From: a virus | Strand: one strand, 5' to 3' | Virus record (IMG/VR): IMGVR_UViG_3300008459_000244 | Span: 1 to 30,410 of that record | Length of the DNA stretch: 30,410 bases | Part shown: piece by piece, positions 18,933 through 27,062 of the stretch | Layout: each line of letters opens with the position of its first letter | Numbering within the stretch: the stretch's first letter is position 1 | Notes under the pieces: generated by a model | What the model saw: the letters and a program-made list of their open reading frames with translations, nothing else | Databases searched by the model: none | What the model was told of the DNA's origin: nothing | Program-made: the position numbers and the translations under genes

Positions 18933-19526
18933 TCAGGACGGGCGGTAGAACTCGCCAAAGTGTTCGCGGGCCGCTCTGTCGTAGGCGGCAGCAGCATCCG
19001 CGATCTCTTCAAAGTATCCGAGGTGCAGCGTTTTGCCGTCGATCTGGATCTTCGCTTCCCATTTCCCGCGATTCTTGATCCGTGTAACGCCCTTGCAACC
19101 ACTAGTGTTGTTCTTGTTCTTCCCGCGATTCCTGCCGTTCTCGGTCGGGGTTGCCAACCTGAGATTGCTTGGGTTGTTGTTCAGGCTGTCGCCGTCCCGA
19201 TGATCTGTATGTAAAACGCCTGGGTCTGACCCGGTTGTCAGCGCAAGGACAATTCGGTGGCATGTGCATTCATGCGTGCCTACGCGCACCCGGTAGTATG
19301 TTTTTCCGTATCCGACATTCACGGTAGATCCGGCTTCTTTTCCTGCATACATCGCATTGAAGATGTTCCACCCGCGTTGATTCTGGAAGTGATGCCTTGG
19401 TCTGATCTTCCAGCGGAGCCATGTTTTGCTGGTCGGGTCTATCTCGAAAGCCTCGCGGATCAAATCCATTTGCAGCGGAACCGCAGTTTTCGGCAGGTGT
19501 TTTCTGGATACTTTCGACTGACTCAT
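18933..19526 (-). CDS. HNH endonuclease with C-terminal AP2 domain (197 aa)
   Basis: The start MSQSKVSRKHLPKTAVPLQM at 19526 is favoured over an upstream TTG. Central HNH: CHRIVLALTTG, LHTDHRDGDSLNNNPSNL with its D-H pair, then NLRLAT and EN, the pattern of phage HNH nucleases. A basic linker (NRGKNKNNTSG) leads to an AP2 DNA-binding domain: SGCKGVTRIKNRGKWEAKIQ and HLGYFEEIADAAAAYDRAA. HNH-AP2 proteins act as homing endonucleases or nickases, free-standing here. Palindrome 41 bases upstream. Confidence 0.88.
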   Translation of the reverse strand: MSQSKVSRKHLPKTAVPLQMDLIREAFEIDPTSKTWLRWKIRPRHHFQNQRGWNIFNAMYAGKEAGSTVNVGYGKTYYRVRVGTHECTCHRIVLALTTGSDPGVLHTDHRDGDSLNNNPSNLRLATPTENGRNRGKNKNNTSGCKGVTRIKNRGKWEAKIQIDGKTLHLGYFEEIADAAAAYDRAAREHFGEFYRPS

Positions 19527-19566
19527 GTCTGGCTGGTAGGTTGTTGCTTGTTCGGTATATTTCAAT

Positions 19567-19580
19567 TACGGGATGGCGTA
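19567..19580 (-). promoter_or_regulatory. TACG-N6-CGTA palindrome
   Basis: An exact copy, minus strand TACG-CCATCC-CGTA followed by ATTG, 41 bases before the ATG at 19526. Probable promoter or operator of the HNH-AP2 gene. Confidence 0.55.
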
Positions 19581-19838
19581 TTAGGATTCTCGTTCATCCT
19601 GGAACGCACCAGAAAGCCTTTCCAGCATGTTCGCAATTCGGGCATGGTCCGGGATTAAATCCGACCCATCTTCTTCTCGTAAATACGGATTAACCACACG
19701 GGTGATATTTTCCCGATAGCAGTAGGCGTGAGACAACCGGGTGGCAAGCTCTGCAATTATTGGGCCATGCTCACCGCCAACGCTTGCCTTTTCAAAGGCT
19801 GTGGCGATCAGGACTAGGAGCGACATTTCGTCGTACAT
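19581..19838 (-). CDS. Hypothetical protein (85 aa)
   Basis: MYDEMSLLVLIATAFEKASV begins an acidic helical protein (AELATRLSHAYCYRENITRV, then ARIANMLERLSG). Its first 15 residues are hydrophobic but too short and charged for a signal peptide. The palindrome at 19881-19894 is 43 bases upstream, the same spacing as the other leftward genes. Function unknown. Confidence 0.72.
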   Translation of the reverse strand: MYDEMSLLVLIATAFEKASVGGEHGPIIAELATRLSHAYCYRENITRVVNPYLREEDGSDLIPDHARIANMLERLSGAFQDERES

Positions 19839-19880
19839 AATTCAGGCTTTCTAGTATCTGCCTGTGTTGTGTGGTTCAAA

Positions 19881-19894
19881 TACGTTTCTGCGTA
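19881..19894. promoter_or_regulatory. TACG-N6-CGTA palindrome, divergent
   Basis: An exact copy (spacer TTTCTG). On the minus strand it is followed by TTTG and lies 43 bases before the ATG at 19838; on the plus strand it lies at the left end of the structured noncoding region. It may serve either or both. Confidence 0.55.
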
Positions 19895-19895
19895 T

Positions 19896-20390
19896 TCTGG
19901 AAGAGAGAGGTAATCCGGCAGGAAGAACCGGAGCGAAACAGCTATCGCCTCTACGGATTAGGTAAAGGAGATGAGCTGAGGAGAGATGCGATCCGTATAG
20001 GAGATCACCATCGCGTTCAGGTGCTTGCTTGGGAGGTGTCAAACTCACGGGTCCGTTGGAACTCTAAAGAAGCATCCGGCTTCTCTCCAAACAACGGTTC
20101 GCACTCGCCTCCGCAGATCCCTGCGGCGTTTTGCTGTTCACCCGTTCTCCCACACGGGTCGGCGACCTTCCCTTGGAGGAGATTTTCCGAGTGGGGCAGC
20201 AATAGCGTCTCCGGAAGATTCCTGTCCATCGCAGGTTATATGGATGATGGATGACTGGGAACTTTGTTGCACCTCTGGATCAACCCGAATCAATGCAAAA
20301 AAGAACCCCCGCCGACTAGAGACTTCGGAAGGGGTTCTTTACCGGATTAGGTCCGGTGTTGAGGGAATCTTGCCGCCAGTCTCTAGTTAG
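19896..20390 (+). ncRNA. Candidate large structured noncoding RNA with 3' pseudoknot
   Basis: No gene is convincing in 19839-20524, but the plus strand is dense in stems. TAATCCG/CGGATTA at 19911-19917 and 19954-19960. 19986-19992 with 20010-20016. A nested arm CCGTT/AACGG (20053-20057, 20093-20097), GGA/TCC, AGAAGC/GCTTCT (20068-20073, 20079-20084). CCGCAG/CTGCGG (20111-20126). ACCCGT/ACGGGT (20140-20159). TTCC-GAG with CTC-C-GGAA (20185-20216). CCTG/CAGG (20221-20235). At the 3' end AAAGAACCCC (20300-20309) pairs with GGGGTTCTTT (20331-20340), while its loop ACTAGAGACT (20315-20324) pairs with AGTCTCTAGT (20378-20387), an H-type pseudoknot, with hairpin ACCGGA/TCCGGT (20341-20357) between. 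Size and style recall the large ornate phage RNAs such as GOLLD and ROOL, though identity is not claimed. Confidence 0.45.
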
Positions 20391-20446
20391 CGCAGGACTT
20401 GCTTACGGCGTGCCGCTACAATCGTCAAGCGGATTCCTTCTGCAAA

Positions 20447-20460
20447 TCCGCATTCGCGTA
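20447..20460 (+). promoter_or_regulatory. Near copy of TACG-N6-CGTA palindrome
   Basis: TCCG-CATTCG-CGTA, one mismatch, followed by TTTCCGGGATTGACA, 65 bases before the ATG at 20525. Likely promoter of the single gene 20525-21016, and by readthrough of the packaging genes. Confidence 0.45.
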
Positions 20461-20524
20461 TTTCCGGGATTGACAATGGCTTCCCGGAGATGCACTCTCC
20501 CTGAAACAACCCCGACCACGACCC

Positions 20525-21016
20525 ATGCTTTCCGCTCAATTTATCCCAGGGGGCAACCCCGTCGAGTTCGTCACCACCGGACCCACCAAGCTCGCCCTGC
20601 CTACGGTTGGTGCGCTGCCCGGCGTGACACAGAACAACATCGCAGCATCCACGCTGACGACTGCTGATTCCGGCAAGACGATCTTCCTAAAGCTGGCTGC
20701 CGGGTTTGCGACAACCCTTCCTCTCCCGGAAGCGGGGCTGAGCTTTGAGTTCATCGTCGGGACCGCCCCAAGTTCCGGCTCCTACACCATCGTCACCAGT
20801 GGCTCCGCAAACATCATCAAGGGGCAGGTGTATACCTCCGACTTCAGCGGCACGGTGGACTCTGATATTGAAGTTTCTGGCGGCGACACCGTCACCCTCG
20901 TCACATCAAAGTCCGTTGCTGGCGACCGCGTCGAACTCCGGTGCGACGGAACCAGTTGGTTCGTGTACGGCTTCTGCTCCGTCTTCGACGCCATTACTAT
21001 TACGCAGGCTTCCTAA
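20525..21016 (+). CDS. Beta-rich virion-like protein (163 aa)
   Basis: Starts MLSAQFIPGGNPVEFVTTGP. A Ser/Thr/Gly/Val-rich, almost all-beta protein; the second half alternates strands (YTIVTSGSANIIKGQ, VTLVTSKSVAGDRVELRCDG, SWFVYGF). This composition is that of capsid decoration or fibre tip proteins of tailed phages. It has its own upstream palindrome and is closed by a terminator at 21038-21073, so it may be made in different amount from the packaging genes. No exact family is recognised. Confidence 0.7.
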   Translation: MLSAQFIPGGNPVEFVTTGPTKLALPTVGALPGVTQNNIAASTLTTADSGKTIFLKLAAGFATTLPLPEAGLSFEFIVGTAPSSGSYTIVTSGSANIIKGQVYTSDFSGTVDSDIEVSGGDTVTLVTSKSVAGDRVELRCDGTSWFVYGFCSVFDAITITQAS

Positions 21017-21037
21017 TTTCGTGGCCGACATCACGAA

Positions 21038-21073
21038 GCGCCAGTTCAAGACACCCTTGGACTGGCGCTTTTT
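21038..21073 (+). terminator. Intrinsic terminator
   Basis: GCGCCAGT (21038-21045) pairs perfectly with ACTGGCGC (21061-21068), 15-base loop, then five T. It separates the 20525 gene from the terminase, whose ATG is only 12 bases after the T-run; the terminase must therefore be expressed by readthrough or from a promoter not recognised here. Confidence 0.85.
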
Positions 21074-21084
21074 CTTGAACCACC

Positions 21085-22932
21085 ATGCCAGTTCCGATCA
21101 TTCAGAGAAAAGGAGGGCTTTCTCCGAAGCCTCCGCAGTTTGACTACGATTCTTGGGGAGAAGACGAAAACGGGAACATCTACCATGAACTCTACGGGGA
21201 ATGGTGGGACGGCAAGATCGGGTACTCTCGACTGGATATTGAGCTGTCGGCGTACATCCGGGGGCTGAAACCGGAGGATGGGGGCGCAGGGAAATATCAG
21301 CACCTGCGGGAATGCGTTGATCTTCTCTGGAACTCAGACGGAAGGAGCATTGTGGAGTGGAATCCCTGGCTGGAGAAGATGCTGGAGGAGTCGTGCGAAC
21401 ACAACTTCCTTGCAGTCGCCGGATGTTCCTCGTCGTCCAAGTCGTTCGGGGGAGCCATCATCGCCATCGTCAACTTCATTGCGGACCCGGAGAATACCCT
21501 GGTCCTCGTCACCTCAACCTCCATCGGCGCGGCCAAGAAGCGGATCTGGAAGTCCGTCATCCAGCTTTGGAACAAGCTGCCGGAGAAATACCAGAAGCTC
21601 GGGAAGATCAAGCCCAGCTTGAATATGATCCACTACCAGCCGCAGGATGGATCAACGGCACACGACGCCGCCTCAATCACGCTGGTTGCCGCTGAGCAGA
21701 AGCAGGAAGCCTCCGCCGTCCAGAAGCTCGTCGGGTTGAAGAACGAGCGGGTGATCCTGATTGCGGACGAGCTTTGCGAACTCTCACCTGCCGTCCTCCA
21801 GGCATCCGACAACCTGATCTCAAACCCGTGGTTCCAGATGATTGCGATGAGCAATCCAAAGGACCGGGAGGATTCATTCGGTCTGATGTGCGAGCCCGTC
21901 GATGGTTGGTCTTCCTTGGACGAGTCAATGATGGAGTGGGACACGAAGTACGGGAAAGCCATCCGCTTCGACGTTCTTCAGTCTCCAAACTATCTGGAGC
22001 AGGAATGTATTTATAAATACATGCTGACCTACGAGAAGATCGAAAGGTTCCGCAACCAGCATGGGGAAAACTCAGCCCGGTTCTACCGCTTCTACCGAGG
22101 ATTCTTCCCTGTTCAGGGTGCCGAGGATACGATTTATACGGACACGGACTTCAACGCCTTCATGGCAGAGAAGATCAAATGGAAGGGTGAGCCAACGAAG
22201 GTTGCCGGACTGGACTTGTCCTTCTCCTCGGGTGGTGACAAAACCAGTCTGTGTATCTGTCTGTTCGGTGAAAGCGTGGACGGATTAACGTGCCTCCAGT
22301 TTGAGAAGTTCTACCAGATCCACGAGAACGCCGCCGACAAGCTGAACCCGCGAACGGATCAGATTTGTACCGAGGTGAAGAAGATCCTAGACCAAGAAGG
22401 CGTCGGGTATGCGAACGTGGCTGTCGATAATACTGGCGGCGCAGGCACGGTTGATCGACTGACTCAGTTCATGTCTAGGGATCTCATGCGAATCAACTTT
22501 GGCGGCAAGGCTACGGATCGCCCGGTATCTTCCAACGACAGAACTCCGTCGCACAAAAAGTACAAGAATCGCGTTTCCGAACTATGGGGTGTCGGAATTG
22601 AATACTTCCGTGGCGGGCAGCTTGCCGGATTCCGCAAAGACCATGATCTCTGCACCGAGATGAAAGCTCGCCGCTACAACATGGTGAAGGGCGCAGACGG
22701 TGAACGAATGGAGGTTGAGCCAAAGCCGAAGATGAAGCTCCGCATCGGTCGTTCACCCGATAAAGCTGACTCGCTTATGCTTTGCATTGAAGTCTGCCGC
22801 GAGAGATTCCACTGGCGATCCAAAGAACGCGGGCTGGCAGTGTTGCCTAAAAAGGATTTCTATGATGTAATGCGGAAGCTGGATGTGGTGAGTAGATCGA
22901 ATGGCGGTGGCGATTGGATGGCTATTGCTTGA
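21085..22932 (+). CDS. Terminase large subunit
   Basis: The DNA packaging motor ATPase/nuclease (615 aa). Deviant Walker A AGCSSSSKS (112-120); Walker B VILIADE (223-229, D228 E229); coupling motif AMSNPKD (254-260). The C-terminal RNase H-like nuclease has acidic residues D377 (AGLDLSF), D448 (VAVDN) and D562 (SPDKADS). This set and order define the large terminase. The N-terminus (about 1-90) is acidic and aromatic-rich. Start MPVPIIQRKGGLSPKPPQFD follows CTTGAACCACC. No small terminase is recognised in the window; it could be the 20525 gene only if that assignment is wrong, which is unlikely. Confidence 0.93.
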   Translation: MPVPIIQRKGGLSPKPPQFDYDSWGEDENGNIYHELYGEWWDGKIGYSRLDIELSAYIRGLKPEDGGAGKYQHLRECVDLLWNSDGRSIVEWNPWLEKMLEESCEHNFLAVAGCSSSSKSFGGAIIAIVNFIADPENTLVLVTSTSIGAAKKRIWKSVIQLWNKLPEKYQKLGKIKPSLNMIHYQPQDGSTAHDAASITLVAAEQKQEASAVQKLVGLKNERVILIADELCELSPAVLQASDNLISNPWFQMIAMSNPKDREDSFGLMCEPVDGWSSLDESMMEWDTKYGKAIRFDVLQSPNYLEQECIYKYMLTYEKIERFRNQHGENSARFYRFYRGFFPVQGAEDTIYTDTDFNAFMAEKIKWKGEPTKVAGLDLSFSSGGDKTSLCICLFGESVDGLTCLQFEKFYQIHENAADKLNPRTDQICTEVKKILDQEGVGYANVAVDNTGGAGTVDRLTQFMSRDLMRINFGGKATDRPVSSNDRTPSHKKYKNRVSELWGVGIEYFRGGQLAGFRKDHDLCTEMKARRYNMVKGADGERMEVEPKPKMKLRIGRSPDKADSLMLCIEVCRERFHWRSKERGLAVLPKKDFYDVMRKLDVVSRSNGGGDWMAIA

Positions 22933-22967
22933 CTTTACTCAGATACGTATTAAGCCTACAATCAGAA

Positions 22968-25319
22968 ATGACTTCATCGCGTGCCGACTTGCTACTAGAG
23001 AACATCCCGGATGACGAATCTCCGGCACCAGAGGAGCGGATCAAAAACGCATCGACGGGACGAGAATTCTACCGTGCGATGCTTCAAGCGGACAGGGCAT
23101 CTGCCGCGCAACGGGTTCGACATCAGTCAATGCTGGATGGTGAACCGCCACACGATCAGGCTGTCCTTGCCGCTACCGGGCAGGGAAGTATGACAAACCT
23201 CAACTGGGGTGATGCGGAAAACATTGTTGAGTACACGAAGTCCGGGATGATCGACTTGGTGAACTCAGTGGAGAACCTTGTCCGCACACCATTGCTGGCT
23301 CAGTATTTCGAGGATGAGGAACAAAGGCGCGAGTATGAACAGACGTTGGCAGAGGAAATCACCAAGACGTTCCGCCGCTGGGAAGGGTTTGATTTCAACT
23401 ACCAGAACCTGATCCATCACTGGCTCTGCTTTGGCGTTGGCATCGGCTACTGGGAAGACTCCATCGACTGGCGCTGGAAGACAACCGGGCTGTCAGACTT
23501 CTGCATTCCACGGCAGACTCTTGCTTCCGAAGAGAGGATCACCGTCGCTGGATGCCGCCGCAGGTACGAACTCCATGAACTTTACGAGAAGATTCGCGAT
23601 GAAGCCCGTGCTGAAAAGATGGGCTGGAATGTTCAAGCGGTGAAGCAGGCGATGCTGCGTGCGGATCATCCATCTGGCTCAACATCCGCATGGTCGGAGA
23701 CAGAATGGGAACGACTTCAAGCGCAGTTCAAGAACAACGACCTCGGAGCAACTGCTGCTGGTCGCACGCAGACTGTCGAAATGATTCACCTTTGGGTGCA
23801 AGAGTTTGACGGTTCTGTCTCCATGTACCTCGTCTCCGACAACCCACTTCAAGAAGACGGGAAGCAAGATCCATGGATGTACGTTCGTCGCCATGAATAT
23901 CCGGCAGTGCGGAATGCGTTCACGTTCTTCTGCTACGGCATCGGGACCAATGGAAGCTACCACTCCATCTCGGGCATTCTCCGTAAAATCTACCCACAGG
24001 TACAGGTCTCCAACCGTCTCCGCTCCAAGCTGGTTGATGCCGCCGCTATGTCGTCCGGCGTGATGCTCCAGCCACTCAACGAGACATCCTACGATAAGAT
24101 CGTCTACACCACGCTCGGGCCATACACAATGCTTCCAGCAAAGGACATTGCCGAGTACGTCGAACGGGCATCTCCGAATCTCGGGAACAACGTCACGCCT
24201 GTTCTTGCGGACATGGAGCGGACGATGAACCAGCGGGCAGGGCAATTCCAAGGCGGCTCCGCTTTCGGTGGCAGTCAAGAAAAGACCCGCTTCCAAGTTC
24301 AGGCAGAACTCGAAACACTCTCCCGCGTTGGCGCAACACAGCTCAATCTGTTTTACCCATCATGGGCAAGACTGATGCAGGAAGCCGTGCGCCGCCTCTG
24401 CCGGGTTGGATATTCAGACGCATCGCCTGGAGGCAAGGAAGCCGCCGATTTCCGCAGGCGACTTGCTCGTCGTGGATTCCCTGTCGAGATCCTTGAAGTC
24501 GTTGACTTTGATGCCGTCACCTGTGAGCGGGCAATCGGCTCCGGCTCCATGGTTCAGCGTAACGCCATGCTGGACGACATCGCCCCATACGCAGGCAGCT
24601 TTGATGAAGCGGGGCGGCACAACTGGATGCGGGACCGTGTCGCTGGCGCTCTCAAATCCTACGAGGTGGCAAACAGGTACATTGATCGGATGCCAGGGGA
24701 TCAGCGTCCGCCAGTAGACAAGAAGATTGCTGAGTTGCAGAACTTCGTCATGCGCTCCGGCTCGCCAATTCCAGTGGAGCCAAATGATATGCACGTCGTC
24801 CATCTGGACACGCACATTCCGTTCATTGCACAGATCCTCAACGACGTGGAAACCGGAGCGCTCAGCCTTGAAGAAGCCGTGCAGCCACTGCTCATCATCC
24901 ACGAACACTGCATCAATCACCTGTCGATTCTCTCCAATGATCCGACAGTCGAGTCAAAGGTCGCTGAGTACAATCAGGCTCTACAGCAAGCCGGGGAGAT
25001 TATCTGGAACGGCACGAAGAAGATTGAAGCCGCGCAGAAACGGGCCGCGCAAGAACAGCAGGCTCAGCCGCAGGAAGGACAGAATCCAGAAGCTGCCCAA
25101 AAAGCAGAGGAAATCAATTCCGAGATGCAGCGCAAGATCATTGAATTCCAAGTGAAGATCAAGGGGATGAATGACATCAGTGATGCCAAGCGCCAGAACA
25201 TGCTTGCGGATGCAGCCGTTAAGCGGAGGATTGAAATCGAAAAAGCCCAGCAAGGCGCGGCTTTGAAGGATGCAACCACGGCAGCGGAACTCCTCTCGAA
25301 ATCACGAACAATGCAATAA
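22968..25319 (+). CDS. Portal protein
   Basis: The dodecameric ring protein through which DNA enters the capsid (783 aa). The start MTSSRADLLLENIPDDESPA at 22968 is used; an earlier in-frame TTG overlaps the terminase end. Supporting traits: its place between terminase and scaffold/capsid; a central core rich in W and Y with INHA-like beta sections (IHLWVQEFDGSVSMYL, YVRRHEYPAVRNAFTFFCYG); RSKLVDAAAMSSGV typical of the clip/stem region; and a long C-terminal helical and Q/E/K-rich tail (AAQKRAAQEQQAQPQEGQ) extending into a charged coiled coil. It is long, like podovirus-type (P22-like) portals. Family placement is from architecture, not a search. Confidence 0.85.
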   Translation: MTSSRADLLLENIPDDESPAPEERIKNASTGREFYRAMLQADRASAAQRVRHQSMLDGEPPHDQAVLAATGQGSMTNLNWGDAENIVEYTKSGMIDLVNSVENLVRTPLLAQYFEDEEQRREYEQTLAEEITKTFRRWEGFDFNYQNLIHHWLCFGVGIGYWEDSIDWRWKTTGLSDFCIPRQTLASEERITVAGCRRRYELHELYEKIRDEARAEKMGWNVQAVKQAMLRADHPSGSTSAWSETEWERLQAQFKNNDLGATAAGRTQTVEMIHLWVQEFDGSVSMYLVSDNPLQEDGKQDPWMYVRRHEYPAVRNAFTFFCYGIGTNGSYHSISGILRKIYPQVQVSNRLRSKLVDAAAMSSGVMLQPLNETSYDKIVYTTLGPYTMLPAKDIAEYVERASPNLGNNVTPVLADMERTMNQRAGQFQGGSAFGGSQEKTRFQVQAELETLSRVGATQLNLFYPSWARLMQEAVRRLCRVGYSDASPGGKEAADFRRRLARRGFPVEILEVVDFDAVTCERAIGSGSMVQRNAMLDDIAPYAGSFDEAGRHNWMRDRVAGALKSYEVANRYIDRMPGDQRPPVDKKIAELQNFVMRSGSPIPVEPNDMHVVHLDTHIPFIAQILNDVETGALSLEEAVQPLLIIHEHCINHLSILSNDPTVESKVAEYNQALQQAGEIIWNGTKKIEAAQKRAAQEQQAQPQEGQNPEAAQKAEEINSEMQRKIIEFQVKIKGMNDISDAKRQNMLADAAVKRRIEIEKAQQGAALKDATTAAELLSKSRTMQ

Positions 25320-25322
25320 CGA

Positions 25323-25631
25323 ATGGACATCAAAAAGCGAATCGCAGAACTCAAACAAGACTTCAAATCTAATGCAATCCTCCGAGCCGAATGGGACACA
25401 ATTAGGCATTCGGTCGCATACGGGAAAATATCGGAACTCGTATTCCTTACGAGTGCAGATGCACTGTCAAAAGTCTCTTCAGCGCAGCACGACATTGTGG
25501 CAGCAAGGGAGCTGTTCAAACACCAAGCAGTTCAAGAAGTCTTCAGGGCGCTGAACGAAGTCCACATCCCAGAACCGGAGAAGACTCCAATCCCTGCTGC
25601 GTGGGAGCATATCACCGCAGATCCTGAGTAA
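25323..25631 (+). CDS. Hypothetical virion-assembly protein (102 aa)
   Basis: MDIKKRIAELKQDFKSNAIL is helical and basic, followed by helical SADALSKVSSAQHDIVAARE and a proline-rich end (IPEPEKTPIPAAWEH). It starts 3 bases after the portal stop, so it is coupled to it. Proteins at this position often help head assembly or connect portal and scaffold; not recognised individually. Confidence 0.7.
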   Translation: MDIKKRIAELKQDFKSNAILRAEWDTIRHSVAYGKISELVFLTSADALSKVSSAQHDIVAARELFKHQAVQEVFRALNEVHIPEPEKTPIPAAWEHITADPE

Positions 25632-25654
25632 TTTAGCCGAACCACCACAGACCA

Positions 25655-26809
25655 ATGGAATCACCATCCGCCATCGTATCGTCCGACCCTGGAGACTTTC
25701 TCTCCGTTATCAACGCCGCCATCGACAACCCGACCGAGGTTGCCGAAACGCCAGCCGCGCAGGAAGAAGTCTCGCCAGCACTGGATCTGAAGCCGTCCAC
25801 GCCAAAGGAATCGAAGTCCACGGAAACCAAGAAAGGAGCAGATGCCCTGCTTGGTGATGAGGAATCCACAGAGGAAGCCGCCGAGACGGATGAGGCTGAT
25901 GATACCCCAGACGAGATTAAGGAGGACAAGAAAGCCGCGTATAAGTGGGGCGAACTGCGGGCCGAAGCCAAGCAGGCGAAGGTTCTCGCCAAGGAAGTCG
26001 AGCAACTGAAGGCGCAACTGGCTGAGCGTGAGAAGCTGCGTGATGCCGATCCGCTGAAGCAGGAAGCAGAAGAACTGCGAAAGAAGTACGACGACCTTGA
26101 GAAGGAAGCCTACGTCTGGAAGATTGAGAAGACATCCGCATGGAAGAACGAAGTCGAGAAGCCAATCGCGATTATTCGTGAAGGCATCGAAAACATCGCC
26201 AAGGAGTACGAGGTGTCAGAGGAGTTGCTCTTTGAGGCATTCGCTGACGGCAATATGAAGTCCCGCGCCGAGAAGTTCGACCAAATCTTTGAGCATCTGC
26301 CACGGATCGTGCAAAACGAACTCGCCCGCTTGGATGCTGCCGCGACAGATGTCTCGCGCCGGAAGGCGGAACTGGAGTCGAACGCAGAGCAGGCTTACAA
26401 GGAACTCACTCAGCGGGAAACGGAGACGACCGAAAAGCAGAAGCTGGAATCCAAGGCCGCGCAGTTGCGGGCAATCGAATCCGACATGGCGAAGATCAAG
26501 AAGGTCGCCGCGAACTTTGTCTATGACGACTCGCCTCCAGAGAATGTCATCCGCGAGATCGAACAGGAAGTCGGCGCTACCTCGTTTGAGGACATGACGA
26601 CAGAGGAGAAAGCGTTCGCGATCATTGCATCGGCGGCACTTCCAAAGATGAACAAGACGGTCGTTGAGCTTCGGAAACAGATTGCTGGCTACAAGAAAGA
26701 GATCGCGCAAATCACCAATTCACGCCCCGGTGGCGCTGCATCTGCATCCAATTCCGCGAAAGGACAGCCGGACGGGAAGGGATTCCTAGAGGCAATCGGC
26801 ATTGCCTGA
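25655..26809 (+). CDS. Scaffolding-like protein (384 aa)
   Basis: Highly charged and helical, with a disordered acidic N-terminal region (EESTEEAAETDEADDTPDEI, around residues 69-88), then coiled coil (AKEVEQLKAQLAEREKLRD; EAEELRKKYDDLEKEAY) over roughly residues 105-160 and again 220-260 (RRKAELESNAEQAYKEL). The end is glycine/serine-rich (GGAASASNSAKGQPDGKG). Position directly before the capsid gene and composition fit the scaffold that templates procapsid assembly. It is followed by a strong terminator. Confidence 0.75.
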   Translation: MESPSAIVSSDPGDFLSVINAAIDNPTEVAETPAAQEEVSPALDLKPSTPKESKSTETKKGADALLGDEESTEEAAETDEADDTPDEIKEDKKAAYKWGELRAEAKQAKVLAKEVEQLKAQLAEREKLRDADPLKQEAEELRKKYDDLEKEAYVWKIEKTSAWKNEVEKPIAIIREGIENIAKEYEVSEELLFEAFADGNMKSRAEKFDQIFEHLPRIVQNELARLDAAATDVSRRKAELESNAEQAYKELTQRETETTEKQKLESKAAQLRAIESDMAKIKKVAANFVYDDSPPENVIREIEQEVGATSFEDMTTEEKAFAIIASAALPKMNKTVVELRKQIAGYKKEIAQITNSRPGGAASASNSAKGQPDGKGFLEAIGIA

Positions 26810-26828
26810 TTTACACCCAGCCATGGGT

Positions 26829-26864
26829 GCCCGCCATGTGTTTACAGACACTGGCGGGCTTTTT
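26829..26864 (+). terminator. Intrinsic terminator
   Basis: GCCCGCCA (26829-26836) pairs with TGGCGGGC (26852-26859); an inner stem GTGT/ACAC (26838-26841, 26848-26851) closes the loop; five T follow. It ends the packaging/scaffold unit, and the palindrome for the capsid gene starts 18 bases later, so the capsid gene is set apart for independent, high expression. Confidence 0.85.
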
Positions 26865-26882
26865 GTGTTGACAAAACGCAAG

Positions 26883-26896
26883 TACGCATACACGTA
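26883..26896 (+). promoter_or_regulatory. TACG-N6-CGTA palindrome, capsid promoter
   Basis: An exact copy (spacer CATACA), 10 bases after a TTGACA (26868-26873) and 167 bases before the capsid ATG. It starts the long capsid leader. With the terminator immediately before, this is the clearest promoter site in the window. Confidence 0.6.
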
Positions 26897-27062
26897 TCTG
26901 TGCGCCATCCAGAAGGCGAGAATCTACTGGGAAACCAACCTGAGCATAAACAACCGTCCGACTTCGGATGCGTGCTTTCCCCGGCTCAAGGAGAGGAAAA
27001 CAACCAATTCCTGATACCAGGAAGAAACCTCGTTCCTTCAACCCCAATAGACAACAAGCACT

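Noticed and set aside
19871-20254. 127-codon plus-strand ORF over the structured region
   Set aside because: It starts at a GTG upstream of the palindrome, has no neighbour-like composition, and the stems listed for the RNA run through it in ways that do not favour codons.
22929-22949. TTGACT and TACGTA near the portal start as a further promoter site
   Set aside because: Only the TACG half is present (TACG-TATTAA-GCCT) and it lies across the terminase stop; not counted with the palindromes.
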